A model generated the notes under the pieces. The model did no database searches, had not been told where the DNA came from, and saw only the letters and a list, made by a program, of their open reading frames with translations. This document shows positions 1 through 8,560 of a stretch of DNA of 64,000 bases, in pieces. Position 1 is the first letter of the stretch. Every line of letters begins with the position of its first letter. Origin of the DNA: Kiritimatiellia bacterium (GTDB lineage: Bacteria; Verrucomicrobiota; Kiritimatiellia; WLWN01); contig WLWN01000001.1 of assembly GCA_012103575.1 (NCBI GenBank), positions 945,792-1,009,791 on the forward strand, given 5' to 3'. Position numbers and translations under genes: made by a program.

Positions 1-1
1 C

Positions 2-454
2 CGAATAAATCGTAGACCCCTTGCAGATCGTTATTTTAATTGGGTCGATTTGAGCTTCAAACGTCGAACATTATCTGAGGGAGGGAGCATTACCGGGGGA
101 CCTATGACCGGAATTTTGTCGATTTGGAGCGATTTAGGCCCACTCGGTTTTATGGTGTACTGGGGATTACACCTTTATACGATATACTATATTACATTCA
201 AGAGCAGGCGGGGGCACTATACCGATTTTTATCAAAGGGTTTTTTCACAAGCGTTCCCTTCTGTTATGGGGATGTATATTGTGCTTAACATTTTAACGGA
301 TTACATTTATTTGGCGTTTATGTCCGGTGGCGTATGGTTTTTAGCGGCTTGTGTTTGGACAACTAATTTTGGAAAGACCTTTCAGAAAAAACGCATTGGT
401 GAAGAGAATTCTTCATCTCTACAACATCGAAAACCTGTTAGATCTTTTGAATGA
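2..454 (+). CDS. C-terminal part of an integral membrane protein, possibly O-antigen polymerase
   Basis: The reading frame is open to the left edge, so only the last ~150 residues are present. They hold a short hydrophilic loop rich in Gly and Ser (SEGGSITGGPMTG), then three or four hydrophobic helices and a basic tail. A Gly-rich loop followed by 'DLGPLGFMVYWGLHLY' resembles the C-terminal end of Wzy/EpsG-like polymerases, and the neighbours are polysaccharide genes, which supports that reading. No catalytic motif is visible, so the polymerase assignment is inference. A TTG at 50 could act as an internal start but the frame clearly continues upstream. Confidence 0.45.
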   Translation, partial: RINRRPLADRYFNWVDLSFKRRTLSEGGSITGGPMTGILSIWSDLGPLGFMVYWGLHLYTIYYITFKSRRGHYTDFYQRVFSQAFPSVMGMYIVLNILTDYIYLAFMSGGVWFLAACVWTTNFGKTFQKKRIGEENSSSLQHRKPVRSFE

Positions 455-517
455 TGATTTTTGTTCTTTTTCGGCCACGGCCGATCCGCACGAGGCGGAA
501 CAGAAGGTAACGAATTT

Positions 518-2119
518 TCAATTGTTTTGTAAGATGTTTGGTTTATAGAACCGTTTAACCGAGAGTATATAAGGGAAAGATCTTTTCTCCTCGTATTTTA
601 AAAAATTTAAAGATTTAAGCCACTCTTTCACCCAAAGATCATATTTTCTCTGTTTTTGGTAGAATGCTTCTTCTTTTAACATGTAACCTTGTTTTAAGAG
701 CGATTCTGATAAGGGTGTATATTGATCATAGAAACGGGTTCTTTGAATAAGCCATACATTGCTTAAGGAGTCCTCTTCTATCATCTTTTTGAAGTCAATC
801 AAAGCTGAGGATTTTACGTTTGGAGCAAGAATGATCGTTCTAGCCCGAGGGAAATATCGCTGTAATGCGTCCCCCCAACCGTGTATGAAGGGATGAATGA
901 TAAATGGAGAGATCGCGGGAGGCGTTTTCTCTTCGATATAATTAACCATTTCTTTGACAGGGTGAACCTGGGTTATTGAACTCTTGTTCATAAAAAGTAC
1001 CCATGCACAATATCCATTACAGAGGATTATCAAGAAGAGGGTCAGGTAACGTTTGCGCACGGTGCTGATCGAAAAGAGGCCTCTTCCCAAAATGATCCAT
1101 GCGAATACGGGAAGATAACTCACTCGCATAATCCCGCGGAAAAAGTTTGCGTCCAGCTTTATAACAGAAACCGTTATGACCAGGGCAAAGGGAATGACAA
1201 ACAAGGCGATAACTCTTTTATTGAAGATAACTGATTTTGATCCAAAAAAGTGGGATAGGATAAGAAATGCTGCAATGATGAATAGGGGTCCATTAATCCA
1301 AAAATCCCATGGATAAAGGACGGCACCATTTAGCAAGGTCATAAAATTGCCGATCAAAAGAAATGGAATAGCTAGGACGCCAACTAATCCTTCGCGATAC
1401 GAAGGCAGTATTTCTCCTTGTACGGTTGATAACAGGGGTACTAACCAAAAACACAGGCCGGGTATCATTAGAATAAAAATAAATACACGGCTTGTTAGCC
1501 ACTGGACCCCATTTAACTTCGTGTGTTCTTTATAATGTGCTAGAAAGTGGAGCCCTTCCCCAATGAGTAAGCATACACATAAAAGGTAGTGGATATAAAA
1601 AGAGCCTGCGATGGCCAACACATTCCCTATCAACCAACCCGCCGTTTTTCTTTCAAACCACTTCAAATAGACAAACGTGGATAATAAGCCCCAAAACATA
1701 CAAAGGGTATAATAACGAGTTGTTATTCCCATGGCCCAAATAACGGGTGTTGTCAGGCAAAGCGCCGCAGTAAAATATATCTCTTTTTTACTTTTTATGC
1801 TTACTAATAGGGGAATAAGTCGGGTTATAAGGGGTATGGAAAGGAGTATAAACAAAAGAGATGGAAGACGCATGGCCACATCGCTATACCCAAAAAATGT
1901 ACCCCAAAAGTGAAGAAAAAGATAATGAGTCGGAGGGTGAACATCGGTTTCTTTCACTTTTTTAAGGATGTCATCCACTTGCGGTTGACTTGCAATCCAG
2001 ATCGTACCAAACTCATCGTATAGGGCTGGACGGATGTCGAGCATGTATACCGCAACACTCAACCACGCGATAATGAAGCTTAAGAAAAGAATAAAGTGTT
2101 TTTTATCTGTATAATGCAT
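518..2119 (-). CDS. GT-C glycosyltransferase, family 39/ArnT-like membrane protein
   Basis: The 533-residue protein has an N-terminal membrane helix followed by the acidic loop 'YDEFGTIWIA' (about residues 34-43), equivalent to the DE motif at the first periplasmic loop of dolichyl-phosphate-mannose or ArnT-type transferases, and then 'DVHPPTHYLFLHFW'. About ten further hydrophobic segments and a soluble C-terminal domain of ~130 residues follow. The family moves a sugar from a polyprenyl-phosphate carrier to an acceptor on the outer face of the inner membrane. It is divergent from the polyprenyl-phosphate sugar synthase gene at 2161, which could make its donor. The acceptor is unknown. Confidence 0.75.
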   Translation of the reverse strand: MHYTDKKHFILFLSFIIAWLSVAVYMLDIRPALYDEFGTIWIASQPQVDDILKKVKETDVHPPTHYLFLHFWGTFFGYSDVAMRLPSLLFILLSIPLITRLIPLLVSIKSKKEIYFTAALCLTTPVIWAMGITTRYYTLCMFWGLLSTFVYLKWFERKTAGWLIGNVLAIAGSFYIHYLLCVCLLIGEGLHFLAHYKEHTKLNGVQWLTSRVFIFILMIPGLCFWLVPLLSTVQGEILPSYREGLVGVLAIPFLLIGNFMTLLNGAVLYPWDFWINGPLFIIAAFLILSHFFGSKSVIFNKRVIALFVIPFALVITVSVIKLDANFFRGIMRVSYLPVFAWIILGRGLFSISTVRKRYLTLFLIILCNGYCAWVLFMNKSSITQVHPVKEMVNYIEEKTPPAISPFIIHPFIHGWGDALQRYFPRARTIILAPNVKSSALIDFKKMIEEDSLSNVWLIQRTRFYDQYTPLSESLLKQGYMLKEEAFYQKQRKYDLWVKEWLKSLNFLKYEEKRSFPYILSVKRFYKPNILQNN

Positions 2120-2160
2120 AGAGCTTTTGTTGTGTTATAAAGAATAGGGCTTGAATTAAG

Positions 2161-3111
2161 ATGAGTATTGAATTGTCAATTATAGTTCCTGTTTACCAGG
2201 AAGAAGAGAGTATTTCTATATTTTTGGGGCAGATCCAGCCTGTGTTGGAAAACCTAACACCCCGCTACGAACTCATCTTTTGTCTTGATCCGGGTCAAGA
2301 TAAAACAGAAGACGTGATTCGTCAATATATAGAAGCAGATCCAAGAATTTGTTTGCTCGTTTTTACGCGCCGCTTTGGCCAGCCTGCTGCAACGGTGGCG
2401 GGTATCGAATCATGTAGAGGAAAAGCGTGTGTAGTCATCGACGTTGATTTACAGGATCCTCCCAGCGTTATTGGTGATTTATACAAGAAATGGAAAGAAG
2501 GGTTCGATGTTGTCTACGCCCAACGAAGGAGTCGGGAAGGAGAAACCTTTCTCAAACGTGCGGTTTCAAGTTTAGGGTACTGGATCATTAATCGTATCTC
2601 GGAGGTGCCCATTCCCCAAAATACAGGCGATTTTCGTTTAATCGATCGCAAAGTCATTGAATCGCTCCGTGGGCTTAAAGAAACGCATGGGTTTTTGCGG
2701 GGGTTGGTTGCTTATGTCGGGTTTAAACAAACCGGTGTTTTATACGATCGAGACCCACGATATACAGGTCGATCAAAGTATAATCGGTTTACAGGATCTT
2801 TGCGTATAGGTATGAATGGAGTCGTTGCCTTTTCGCGTAAACCATTGACATTGGCTTCCATTATGGGGTTTAGCATGGCTGCCGTTGGCTTTTCTTTGTC
2901 CATATTTTATATATTGCAGAAGTTTATTTTTAATAAAGAAATGACCCCTGGACTTGCTTCTACGATCATGATTGTGACCCTTTTTGCCGGTGTACAATTA
3001 ATTTGTTTGGGAATTATGGGGGAGTATATTGGGCGTATCTATGATGAAGTTCGAATGCGACCCAAATACATGATTGCCCGACGCGTTAATTTGCCGGAAG
3101 AACCCTTATGA
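2161..3111 (+). CDS. Polyprenyl-phosphate glycosyltransferase, GT2 family (GtrB/ArnC/DPM1-like)
   Basis: The 316-residue protein has an N-terminal GT-A domain starting 'ELSIIVPVYQEEESI', the metal-binding 'DVDLQDPP' motif near residue 97, and 'NTGDFRLIDRKV' near residue 163. Two hydrophobic helices follow (about residues 236-260 and 270-295), as in GtrB and ArnC. The family transfers a sugar from a nucleotide donor to undecaprenyl phosphate at the cytoplasmic face. The stop overlaps the next start by 4 nt (ATGA), so it is translationally coupled to the epimerase. The divergent GT39 gene is its probable partner. The exact sugar is not readable. Confidence 0.85.
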   Translation: MSIELSIIVPVYQEEESISIFLGQIQPVLENLTPRYELIFCLDPGQDKTEDVIRQYIEADPRICLLVFTRRFGQPAATVAGIESCRGKACVVIDVDLQDPPSVIGDLYKKWKEGFDVVYAQRRSREGETFLKRAVSSLGYWIINRISEVPIPQNTGDFRLIDRKVIESLRGLKETHGFLRGLVAYVGFKQTGVLYDRDPRYTGRSKYNRFTGSLRIGMNGVVAFSRKPLTLASIMGFSMAAVGFSLSIFYILQKFIFNKEMTPGLASTIMIVTLFAGVQLICLGIMGEYIGRIYDEVRMRPKYMIARRVNLPEEPL

Positions 3112-4064
3112 AATCTTTTATCACCGGAGGCGCAGGCTTTATCGGGAGTCATGTGGCAGATCGACTTTTAGCATCTGGGTTTGATGTTGTCATTTACGAC
3201 AACTTTTCAACGGGAAAAGAACGGTTTTTGGAGAACGCATTATCATCTTCTCATTGTACGTTAGTATGGGGAGACACGCGCGATGTATCCCATTTGACAT
3301 CGGCCATGAAGGGGGCCGACATCATCTTCCATTTTGCCGCGAATGCAGATGTCCGTTTGGGCACACAACATCCGCGTAAAGATTTAGAGCAAAACACCAT
3401 CGCAACCTTTAATGTGCTCGAAGCGATGAGAACACATGACATTCAAAAAATTGTTTTTTCTTCCACCGGCTCTATCTACGGAGAGCCTGATGTTTTTCCT
3501 ACACCGGAAAACGCCCCTTTTCCCATTCAAACATCCTTGTACGGAGCTTCAAAATCGGCATGTGAAGGAATGATTGCTGCGTATTGCGAAGGATTTAATG
3601 TTCAGGCCTATATTTTCCGTTTTGTCTCTATTCTTGGAGAACGGTATTCGCATGGTCACGTTTTTGATTTCTATAAAAAATTACAGGCGAATCCTCATAA
3701 ACTAGAAGTTCTTGGAAGTGGCCATCAAAAAAAATCTTATCTTTATGTTCAAGACTGTATAGATGCTATGTTGTTGGCGCTGAAAAAATCCAAAAATAAG
3801 GTCAACATTTATAACCTGGGAACTAATAAATATTGTGAGGTTAATCAGTCTATTCAATGGATTTGTAAGCACCTAAATGTATCCCCAAAATTGATGTATA
3901 CGGGTGGAGAAAGAGGATGGATAGGAGATAGTCCTTTTATTTTTCTGGACACCAGAGCCATTGAATCTCTCGGTTGGACACCTAAGCGTTCGATTCAAGA
4001 AGGAGTCATTCGCACCGTATCTTATCTGCAAGCCACACCCTGGCTGATGGAGTCTCGATCTTGA
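3108..4064 (+). CDS. NAD-dependent nucleotide-sugar epimerase/dehydratase
   Basis: This is an extended SDR of 318 residues. It has the Rossmann motif 'GGAGFIGSH' at residues 6-14, the 'SSTGSIYGE' serine segment near 118, and the catalytic YxxxK as 'YGASKSACE' near 143. These features match the UDP-glucose 4-epimerase family, which interconverts nucleotide sugars. It overlaps the upstream GT2 gene by 4 nt and the downstream dehydrogenase by 4 nt, so the three form one operon. The substrate cannot be told from sequence. Confidence 0.85.
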   Translation: MKSFITGGAGFIGSHVADRLLASGFDVVIYDNFSTGKERFLENALSSSHCTLVWGDTRDVSHLTSAMKGADIIFHFAANADVRLGTQHPRKDLEQNTIATFNVLEAMRTHDIQKIVFSSTGSIYGEPDVFPTPENAPFPIQTSLYGASKSACEGMIAAYCEGFNVQAYIFRFVSILGERYSHGHVFDFYKKLQANPHKLEVLGSGHQKKSYLYVQDCIDAMLLALKKSKNKVNIYNLGTNKYCEVNQSIQWICKHLNVSPKLMYTGGERGWIGDSPFIFLDTRAIESLGWTPKRSIQEGVIRTVSYLQATPWLMESRS

Positions 4065-5386
4065 ATATCTGTGTTGTAGGTCTTTGGCATCTGGGAAGTG
4101 TTACATCAGCCTGTTTAGCAGCGAACAAACATAAAGTCGTGGGCGTGGATGATAATACTGATACTGTTAAAAAACTGCAACAAGGAGAGCCTCCCATTTA
4201 TGAGCCCGGCCTAAAGGAACTTATTCAAAAAGGGCTGCAAGAAAAAATTTTGTCATTTACTGAAAACACCGGAGTATTAAAAGATGCAGAAGTCGTCTGG
4301 ATTACTTACGATACACCCGTTGATAACGATGATCAGGCTGATGTTCAGTTTGTTATTCAAAGCATTAAGGATCTGTTCCCTGACCTTTCCGATGGTACCT
4401 CTGTCCTTATCTCATCACAAATCCCCTTGGGAACGACACGTGACTTAGAACAAGCTTACCAGTCAGTCTTTCCTCAAAAAAAGGTGTCTTTTTCCTACTC
4501 ACCAGAAAATTTACGCTTAGGCACAGCTATAGATAGATTTTGCCATCCTGAACGCGTAGTTGTAGGACTTCGAGATGACGCAGCTCGCAACCGTCTTGCT
4601 GCATTGTTTTCCACCTTTACAGACCATATCGAATGGATGTCGGTAGAGTCTGCAGAAATGACCAAGCATGCCCTAAATGGGTTTTTAGCCACCTCTATCT
4701 CGTTTGCCAACGAGATTGCGGCAGTATGTGAATGTACGGGTGCTGATGCACTGGAAGTGGCGGCCGGGTTAAAAAGTGATAAACGCATTGGTCCTTATGC
4801 TTACTTAGAGCCGGGCGCCGCGTTTGGGGGAGGAACATTGGCAAGAGACATACAATTCTTATCACAGAAAGCAGAAGAATTGAGCCAGCGCGTGCCTCTT
4901 ATCTTTTCTGTGCGGAAGAGTAACAATGCACATAAACAGTGGGTTCAAAACAAATTACTCTCTGTGTGTAAAAGTTTGCGAGGTTGTCATGTAGCGGTAT
5001 GGGGCCTAACCTATAAACCAGGAACAGACACGTTGCGACGTTCTGAAGCCATTGAACTGTGCAAATGGTTAAGCCTGCAAGGAGCCGCTGTGCATGCACA
5101 CGATCCTGCCGTAAAAACATTACCCGAAGACCTGAAATCAAATATCAATCTTTATACGTCGGCCCTGGACACACTAAAAGACGCTGAAGTCGTTGTGATT
5201 GCAACATCATGGCCTGAATACCGATCGATAGATGTCGAAAATATCGTGGCTACAAGGGATCAATTAATCGTCATAGATCCTAACCGTTTTTTAGCAAACA
5301 CATTTGAAGCAGACGATCGTGTATGTTACATGGCTGTTGGTAAAGGATATGAGGAAAATTCAATCCGCTCCTGTCAAGGGACCTAA
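4061..5386 (+). CDS. Nucleotide-sugar 6-dehydrogenase-like protein, atypical active site
   Basis: The protein has 441 residues from a TTG start that overlaps the preceding stop. It has the three-domain layout of UDP-glucose/GDP-mannose dehydrogenases: an N-terminal Rossmann fold (here 'VVGLWHLGSV' rather than GxGYVG), 'YSPENLRLG', a central helix domain, and a C-terminal domain with 'VAVWGLTYKPGTDTLRRSEA'. The usual catalytic segment GGSCFPKD is replaced by 'FGGGTLARD' (near residue 254), so the cysteine needed for the second oxidation step is absent. It may be a distinct subfamily or a single-step oxidase. Confidence 0.8.
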   Translation: MNICVVGLWHLGSVTSACLAANKHKVVGVDDNTDTVKKLQQGEPPIYEPGLKELIQKGLQEKILSFTENTGVLKDAEVVWITYDTPVDNDDQADVQFVIQSIKDLFPDLSDGTSVLISSQIPLGTTRDLEQAYQSVFPQKKVSFSYSPENLRLGTAIDRFCHPERVVVGLRDDAARNRLAALFSTFTDHIEWMSVESAEMTKHALNGFLATSISFANEIAAVCECTGADALEVAAGLKSDKRIGPYAYLEPGAAFGGGTLARDIQFLSQKAEELSQRVPLIFSVRKSNNAHKQWVQNKLLSVCKSLRGCHVAVWGLTYKPGTDTLRRSEAIELCKWLSLQGAAVHAHDPAVKTLPEDLKSNINLYTSALDTLKDAEVVVIATSWPEYRSIDVENIVATRDQLIVIDPNRFLANTFEADDRVCYMAVGKGYEENSIRSCQGT

Positions 5387-5458
5387 GAAAAAGACCTTGT
5401 TCTAGCTCCCACGTATGATACCTTGTAGTAAATAATAACTTAAAGGAGCAGAAATCTC

Positions 5459-5725
5459 ATGATTTGCACAACGCTAAAAGAAGCCAAGGCAAAATTAAAT
5501 ATGTTGGTCCAGAAGGCCATTGCGGGTGAAGATGTTATTTTGATGCGAGGGTCAAATCACATTGCCGCGATTATCCCTATTTCCGATGATGATCTTTCTC
5601 TCAATGTAAACCTGACTGATAGGCAGGCTGATCGTTTATGGCAAGATATTAAGTCAGAAAAAATGAAAGGCAAGCTGATGTCCTTTGATTCACCCTCTCA
5701 GGCCGTTGAAAGTCTTCTGGAGTGA
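5459..5725 (+). CDS. Antitoxin, Phd/YefM family
   Basis: The 88-residue protein starts with 'TTLKEAKAKLNMLVQKA', typical of the DNA-binding N-terminus of Phd/YefM antitoxins. 'VILMRGSNHIAAIIPI' completes the fold, and an acidic, flexible tail normally binds the toxin. The start has a good ribosome binding site (aaggag, about 12 nt upstream). The stop overlaps the GTG start of the toxin gene (GTGA), which is the standard coupled layout. The pair is inserted between dehydrogenase genes of the polysaccharide locus. Confidence 0.85.
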   Translation: MICTTLKEAKAKLNMLVQKAIAGEDVILMRGSNHIAAIIPISDDDLSLNVNLTDRQADRLWQDIKSEKMKGKLMSFDSPSQAVESLLE

Positions 5726-6000
5726 AGATTTTTCTCACAGAGCGTTTCCAAAAGGAAATTCGAGCGTTAGAGAAAAAAGATCGATCGACCTGTTTTGAGT
5801 TAATCTTGAAGTTGCCGAAATTCGTGGGTAATGCTCATCAACATAGTGGGGCTGCCCTTCGCAAGATACATTCATCGGGAATTTGGGAAGCAAGAATAGG
5901 GTTAAGTCTTCGTCTTGTTTTTACCCTGAAGCCGGATGAGGTTGTATTCATTTCCGTGGGTTCCCATGATCATGTGAAAAAATTTCTGTCCTCATTGTGA
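5722..6000 (+). CDS. Toxin, RelE/ParE superfamily
   Basis: The 92-residue protein runs from a GTG start overlapping the antitoxin stop. The sequence 'KIFLTERFQKEIRALEKKD' followed by 'GIWEARIGLSLRLVFTLKPDEVVFISVGSHDHVKKFL' is the RelE/ParE/YafQ fold: an N-terminal helical hairpin, the 'R-I/V-G-x-x-x-R-L-V-F' strand and a C-terminal His/Lys segment. RelE-type members cut mRNA on the ribosome while ParE members act on gyrase, and which applies here is not certain. It belongs with the adjacent Phd-type antitoxin. Confidence 0.8.
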   Translation: MKIFLTERFQKEIRALEKKDRSTCFELILKLPKFVGNAHQHSGAALRKIHSSGIWEARIGLSLRLVFTLKPDEVVFISVGSHDHVKKFLSSL

Positions 6001-6069
6001 ACTATGCGAAGCAAAGATCCGGAGTCATCTAGAAGCTGTAGAATTAACATCTTTTTTCGTTAGAAAGAC

Positions 6070-6939
6070 ATGAATATCAGCCTAAAAGGGAAAAACGCAA
6101 TTATTACAGGCACCAGCCAAGGACTGGGCCAAACCATTGCACGTGAATACGTATTAGCTGGCGCCAATGTTTTGATGTGTGGTCGTAACAAGGAGACCTT
6201 GGATAAAACGTGTCGAGAAGTCGGTGAACTAGCCTCATCGGGTCAATGTGTAATAGCTCACCTCGCGGATGTGTCAAAATATGAAGACGTGCAGGACTTG
6301 GTGCAGACTGCAGAAAAGACGTTTAATCAAATTCATGTCTTAGTGAACAATGCGGGCATATATGGTCCTCTTGGACTCGCCGAAGAAGTCGACTGGGATG
6401 ATTGGGTCCAAGCCATAGGTATCAACTTGTTAGGCTCTGTGCAGATGTGCCGAGCCGTTTTGAGACACTTTAAAAACCAGCGTTATGGAAAAATCATTCA
6501 GCTTTCAGGTGGAGGTGCAACAGCTCCTTTACCTCGTTTTAGCGCTTATGCAACATCAAAAGCAGCAATTGTCCGTTATGCTGAAACATTGGCTGAAGAG
6601 GTTCATGAGTATGGTATTGATGTAAACGCGATTGCTCCTGGAGCACTGAATACACGTCTATTAGATGAAGTATTAGAGGCCGGTCCCCAGAAAGTAGGGG
6701 TTGCTTTTTATGAACGCGCTGTGCAGCAACAGGAACAAGGAGGCTCCCCCGAAAAACGAGCCGCTGATCTAGCTATCTATCTAGGCTCTGAACAAAGTGA
6801 TGGAATTTCCGGGAAGATAATCAGTGCGGTATGGGATCCTTGGGAAGATTTTGAAAAATATACTCAGGATCTAAAAACAGATGTATACACGCTTCGTCGC
6901 ATTGTCCCTGAAGATCGGAATATGGGATGGGGATCTTAA
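6070..6939 (+). CDS. Short-chain dehydrogenase/reductase
   Basis: This is a classical SDR of 289 residues. It has the cofactor motif 'GTSQGLGQTIA' near residues 14-24, 'NNAGIYGP' near 93, and the catalytic YxxxK as 'YATSKAAIVRYAE' near 159 with the serine in 'QLSGGGA'. The C-terminal ~40 residues extend beyond a basic SDR. It is followed within 14 nt by a Gfo/Idh/MocA oxidoreductase and then the heptose genes, so it probably modifies a sugar or sugar-derived group for the surface glycan. The substrate is unknown. Confidence 0.85.
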   Translation: MNISLKGKNAIITGTSQGLGQTIAREYVLAGANVLMCGRNKETLDKTCREVGELASSGQCVIAHLADVSKYEDVQDLVQTAEKTFNQIHVLVNNAGIYGPLGLAEEVDWDDWVQAIGINLLGSVQMCRAVLRHFKNQRYGKIIQLSGGGATAPLPRFSAYATSKAAIVRYAETLAEEVHEYGIDVNAIAPGALNTRLLDEVLEAGPQKVGVAFYERAVQQQEQGGSPEKRAADLAIYLGSEQSDGISGKIISAVWDPWEDFEKYTQDLKTDVYTLRRIVPEDRNMGWGS

Positions 6940-6952
6940 TGGGGAAAAAAAA

Positions 6953-7942
6953 TTGAAGGTAGCTATTATCGGTTGCGGGTTGATTGGGCAGAAACGGGCC
7001 AATGCACTAGGTTCGGCGCAACTGGTGGCATGCGTTGATAAAAACATATCAAACGCTCAAACCTTAGCAGACGATTTCTCCGAAGTGGACGTAACGGATG
7101 ATTGGAGACAGATCATGGGTCGACCGGATATTGATATAATTTTCATTGCGACACCTCATCATCTATTAGCCGAAATAACAGGCGCAGCCGTACGTGCACA
7201 TCATCATGTCCTGGTTGAAAAACCTGCAGCTCGTTTCACGAAAGAACTAGATCCGATTATAGAAGTCGCGAAACAAAGCCCTTCGCTTGTTCGCGTCGGA
7301 TTTAACCATCGATATCATCCTGCCATTCGGAAAGCCCATGAAATCTTTACAACGGGGGCGCTGGGGAAGATGATGTTTGTATGTGGACGATATGGCCATG
7401 GAGGACGTTTGGGATATGAAAAAGAATGGCGGGCAAACCCTAAAATTTCGGGTGGCGGAGAACTTATAGACCAAGGAACGCATTTGATTGATTTAGCGCG
7501 GCTTTTTCTAGGAAACTTTTCAGATATATCCGGATTTGCACACACTTATTTTTGGCCCATGCCGGTTGATGACAATGCCTTTATGTTGTTGCGAACGGAT
7601 CAAAAACAAGCCGCTTCCTTACATGTAAGTTGCACGGAATGGAAAAATCTTTTTTCTCTTGAAATATACGGTGCTCAGGCTAAGTTGCACATTGAAGGAC
7701 TTGGCGGGAGCTATGGTCTAGAGCAGCTTAGTTATTATAAAATGCTTCCGGAAATGGGTCCACCAGAAACCTCTATCTGGGAATACCCAGGAAAAGATAA
7801 TTCCTGGGAAATAGAATTTAAGGAGTTTTTAGAAGACATCCATTTAAAGCGGACCCCTTCGCCTGGACTTTCCGACGCTTATGCTGCTTTAGAGGTTGTA
7901 GAAAAAGTGTACGCGCAATCAGGTTATTTCTTCTCCCCTTAA
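6953..7942 (+). CDS. Gfo/Idh/MocA family oxidoreductase
   Basis: The protein has about 330 residues if translation starts at TTG 6953, just before the Rossmann motif 'VAIIGCGLIGQKRANAL'. A longer frame from 6881 overlaps the SDR end and adds residues unlike the family, so the TTG is preferred. The conserved 'VEKPAARF' (EKP motif) lies near residue 89 and 'GFNHRYHPAIRKAHE' near 114, followed by the C-terminal beta-sheet domain. Family members oxidise or reduce sugars with NAD(P). It is transcribed with the SDR upstream and the heptose genes downstream. Confidence 0.85.
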   Translation: MKVAIIGCGLIGQKRANALGSAQLVACVDKNISNAQTLADDFSEVDVTDDWRQIMGRPDIDIIFIATPHHLLAEITGAAVRAHHHVLVEKPAARFTKELDPIIEVAKQSPSLVRVGFNHRYHPAIRKAHEIFTTGALGKMMFVCGRYGHGGRLGYEKEWRANPKISGGGELIDQGTHLIDLARLFLGNFSDISGFAHTYFWPMPVDDNAFMLLRTDQKQAASLHVSCTEWKNLFSLEIYGAQAKLHIEGLGGSYGLEQLSYYKMLPEMGPPETSIWEYPGKDNSWEIEFKEFLEDIHLKRTPSPGLSDAYAALEVVEKVYAQSGYFFSP

Positions 7943-7956
7943 AGGATTTAAAACAT

Positions 7957-8556
7957 ATGAGCGATTTTGCTAAAAAACATCTAGATGAAACCATAGCGAT
8001 TGTTCAGCAGATCGACACAAAGATACTGGAAACTTTTGTTGATAAACTTGTTGAACTGCGTGATCGAAATGGCCGTCTTTTTTTTATAGGTGTGGGAGGA
8101 AGTGCAGCGAATTGTTCCCACGCTGCTAACGATTTTAGAAAATTAGCCGGTATAGAAGCCTATGCACCAACAGATAACGTTGCAGAACTTACGGCGCGAA
8201 TAAATGATGAAGGATGGGCGGGCGCATTTGCGGCATGGTTGCAAGCAAGCCGTTTGGATAAAAAAGACATGATTTTTATTATGTCTGTAGGAGGAGGCGA
8301 TGCACAACGCAATGTGAGTCCCAATATTGTTGAAGCCATTAAGTATGCCAAGAATGTAGGGACTCAGGTTGTTGGAATTGTGGGTCGCGATGGGGGCTAT
8401 ACAGCACAACAATCTGATGTATGCGTTGTCATCCCTACCGTTAATCCTGAGATGGTCACGCCCCATACAGAATCATTTCAAGCGGTTCTATGGCATCTAA
8501 TCATTTCTCATCCTAAACTCAAAAGCGCCCCTACTAAATGGGAATCTATAACTTAA
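7957..8556 (+). CDS. gmhA: SIS-domain sugar-phosphate isomerase, GmhA-like
   Basis: The 199-residue SIS protein carries 'FIGVGGSAANCSHAANDF' near residue 47, matching the GNGGSAAdaqH signature of sedoheptulose-7-phosphate isomerase. 'MSVGGGDAQRNVSP' and a C-terminal 'TPHTESFQAVLWHLI' helix have the position of the GmhA metal/active-site residues. GmhA converts sedoheptulose 7-phosphate to D-glycero-D-manno-heptose 7-phosphate, the first step of GDP-heptose synthesis. The following kinase, guanylyltransferase and phosphatase genes complete that pathway, which supports the call. Divergence from E. coli GmhA is considerable. Confidence 0.75.
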   Translation: MSDFAKKHLDETIAIVQQIDTKILETFVDKLVELRDRNGRLFFIGVGGSAANCSHAANDFRKLAGIEAYAPTDNVAELTARINDEGWAGAFAAWLQASRLDKKDMIFIMSVGGGDAQRNVSPNIVEAIKYAKNVGTQVVGIVGRDGGYTAQQSDVCVVIPTVNPEMVTPHTESFQAVLWHLIISHPKLKSAPTKWESIT

Positions 8557-8560
8557 AAGC

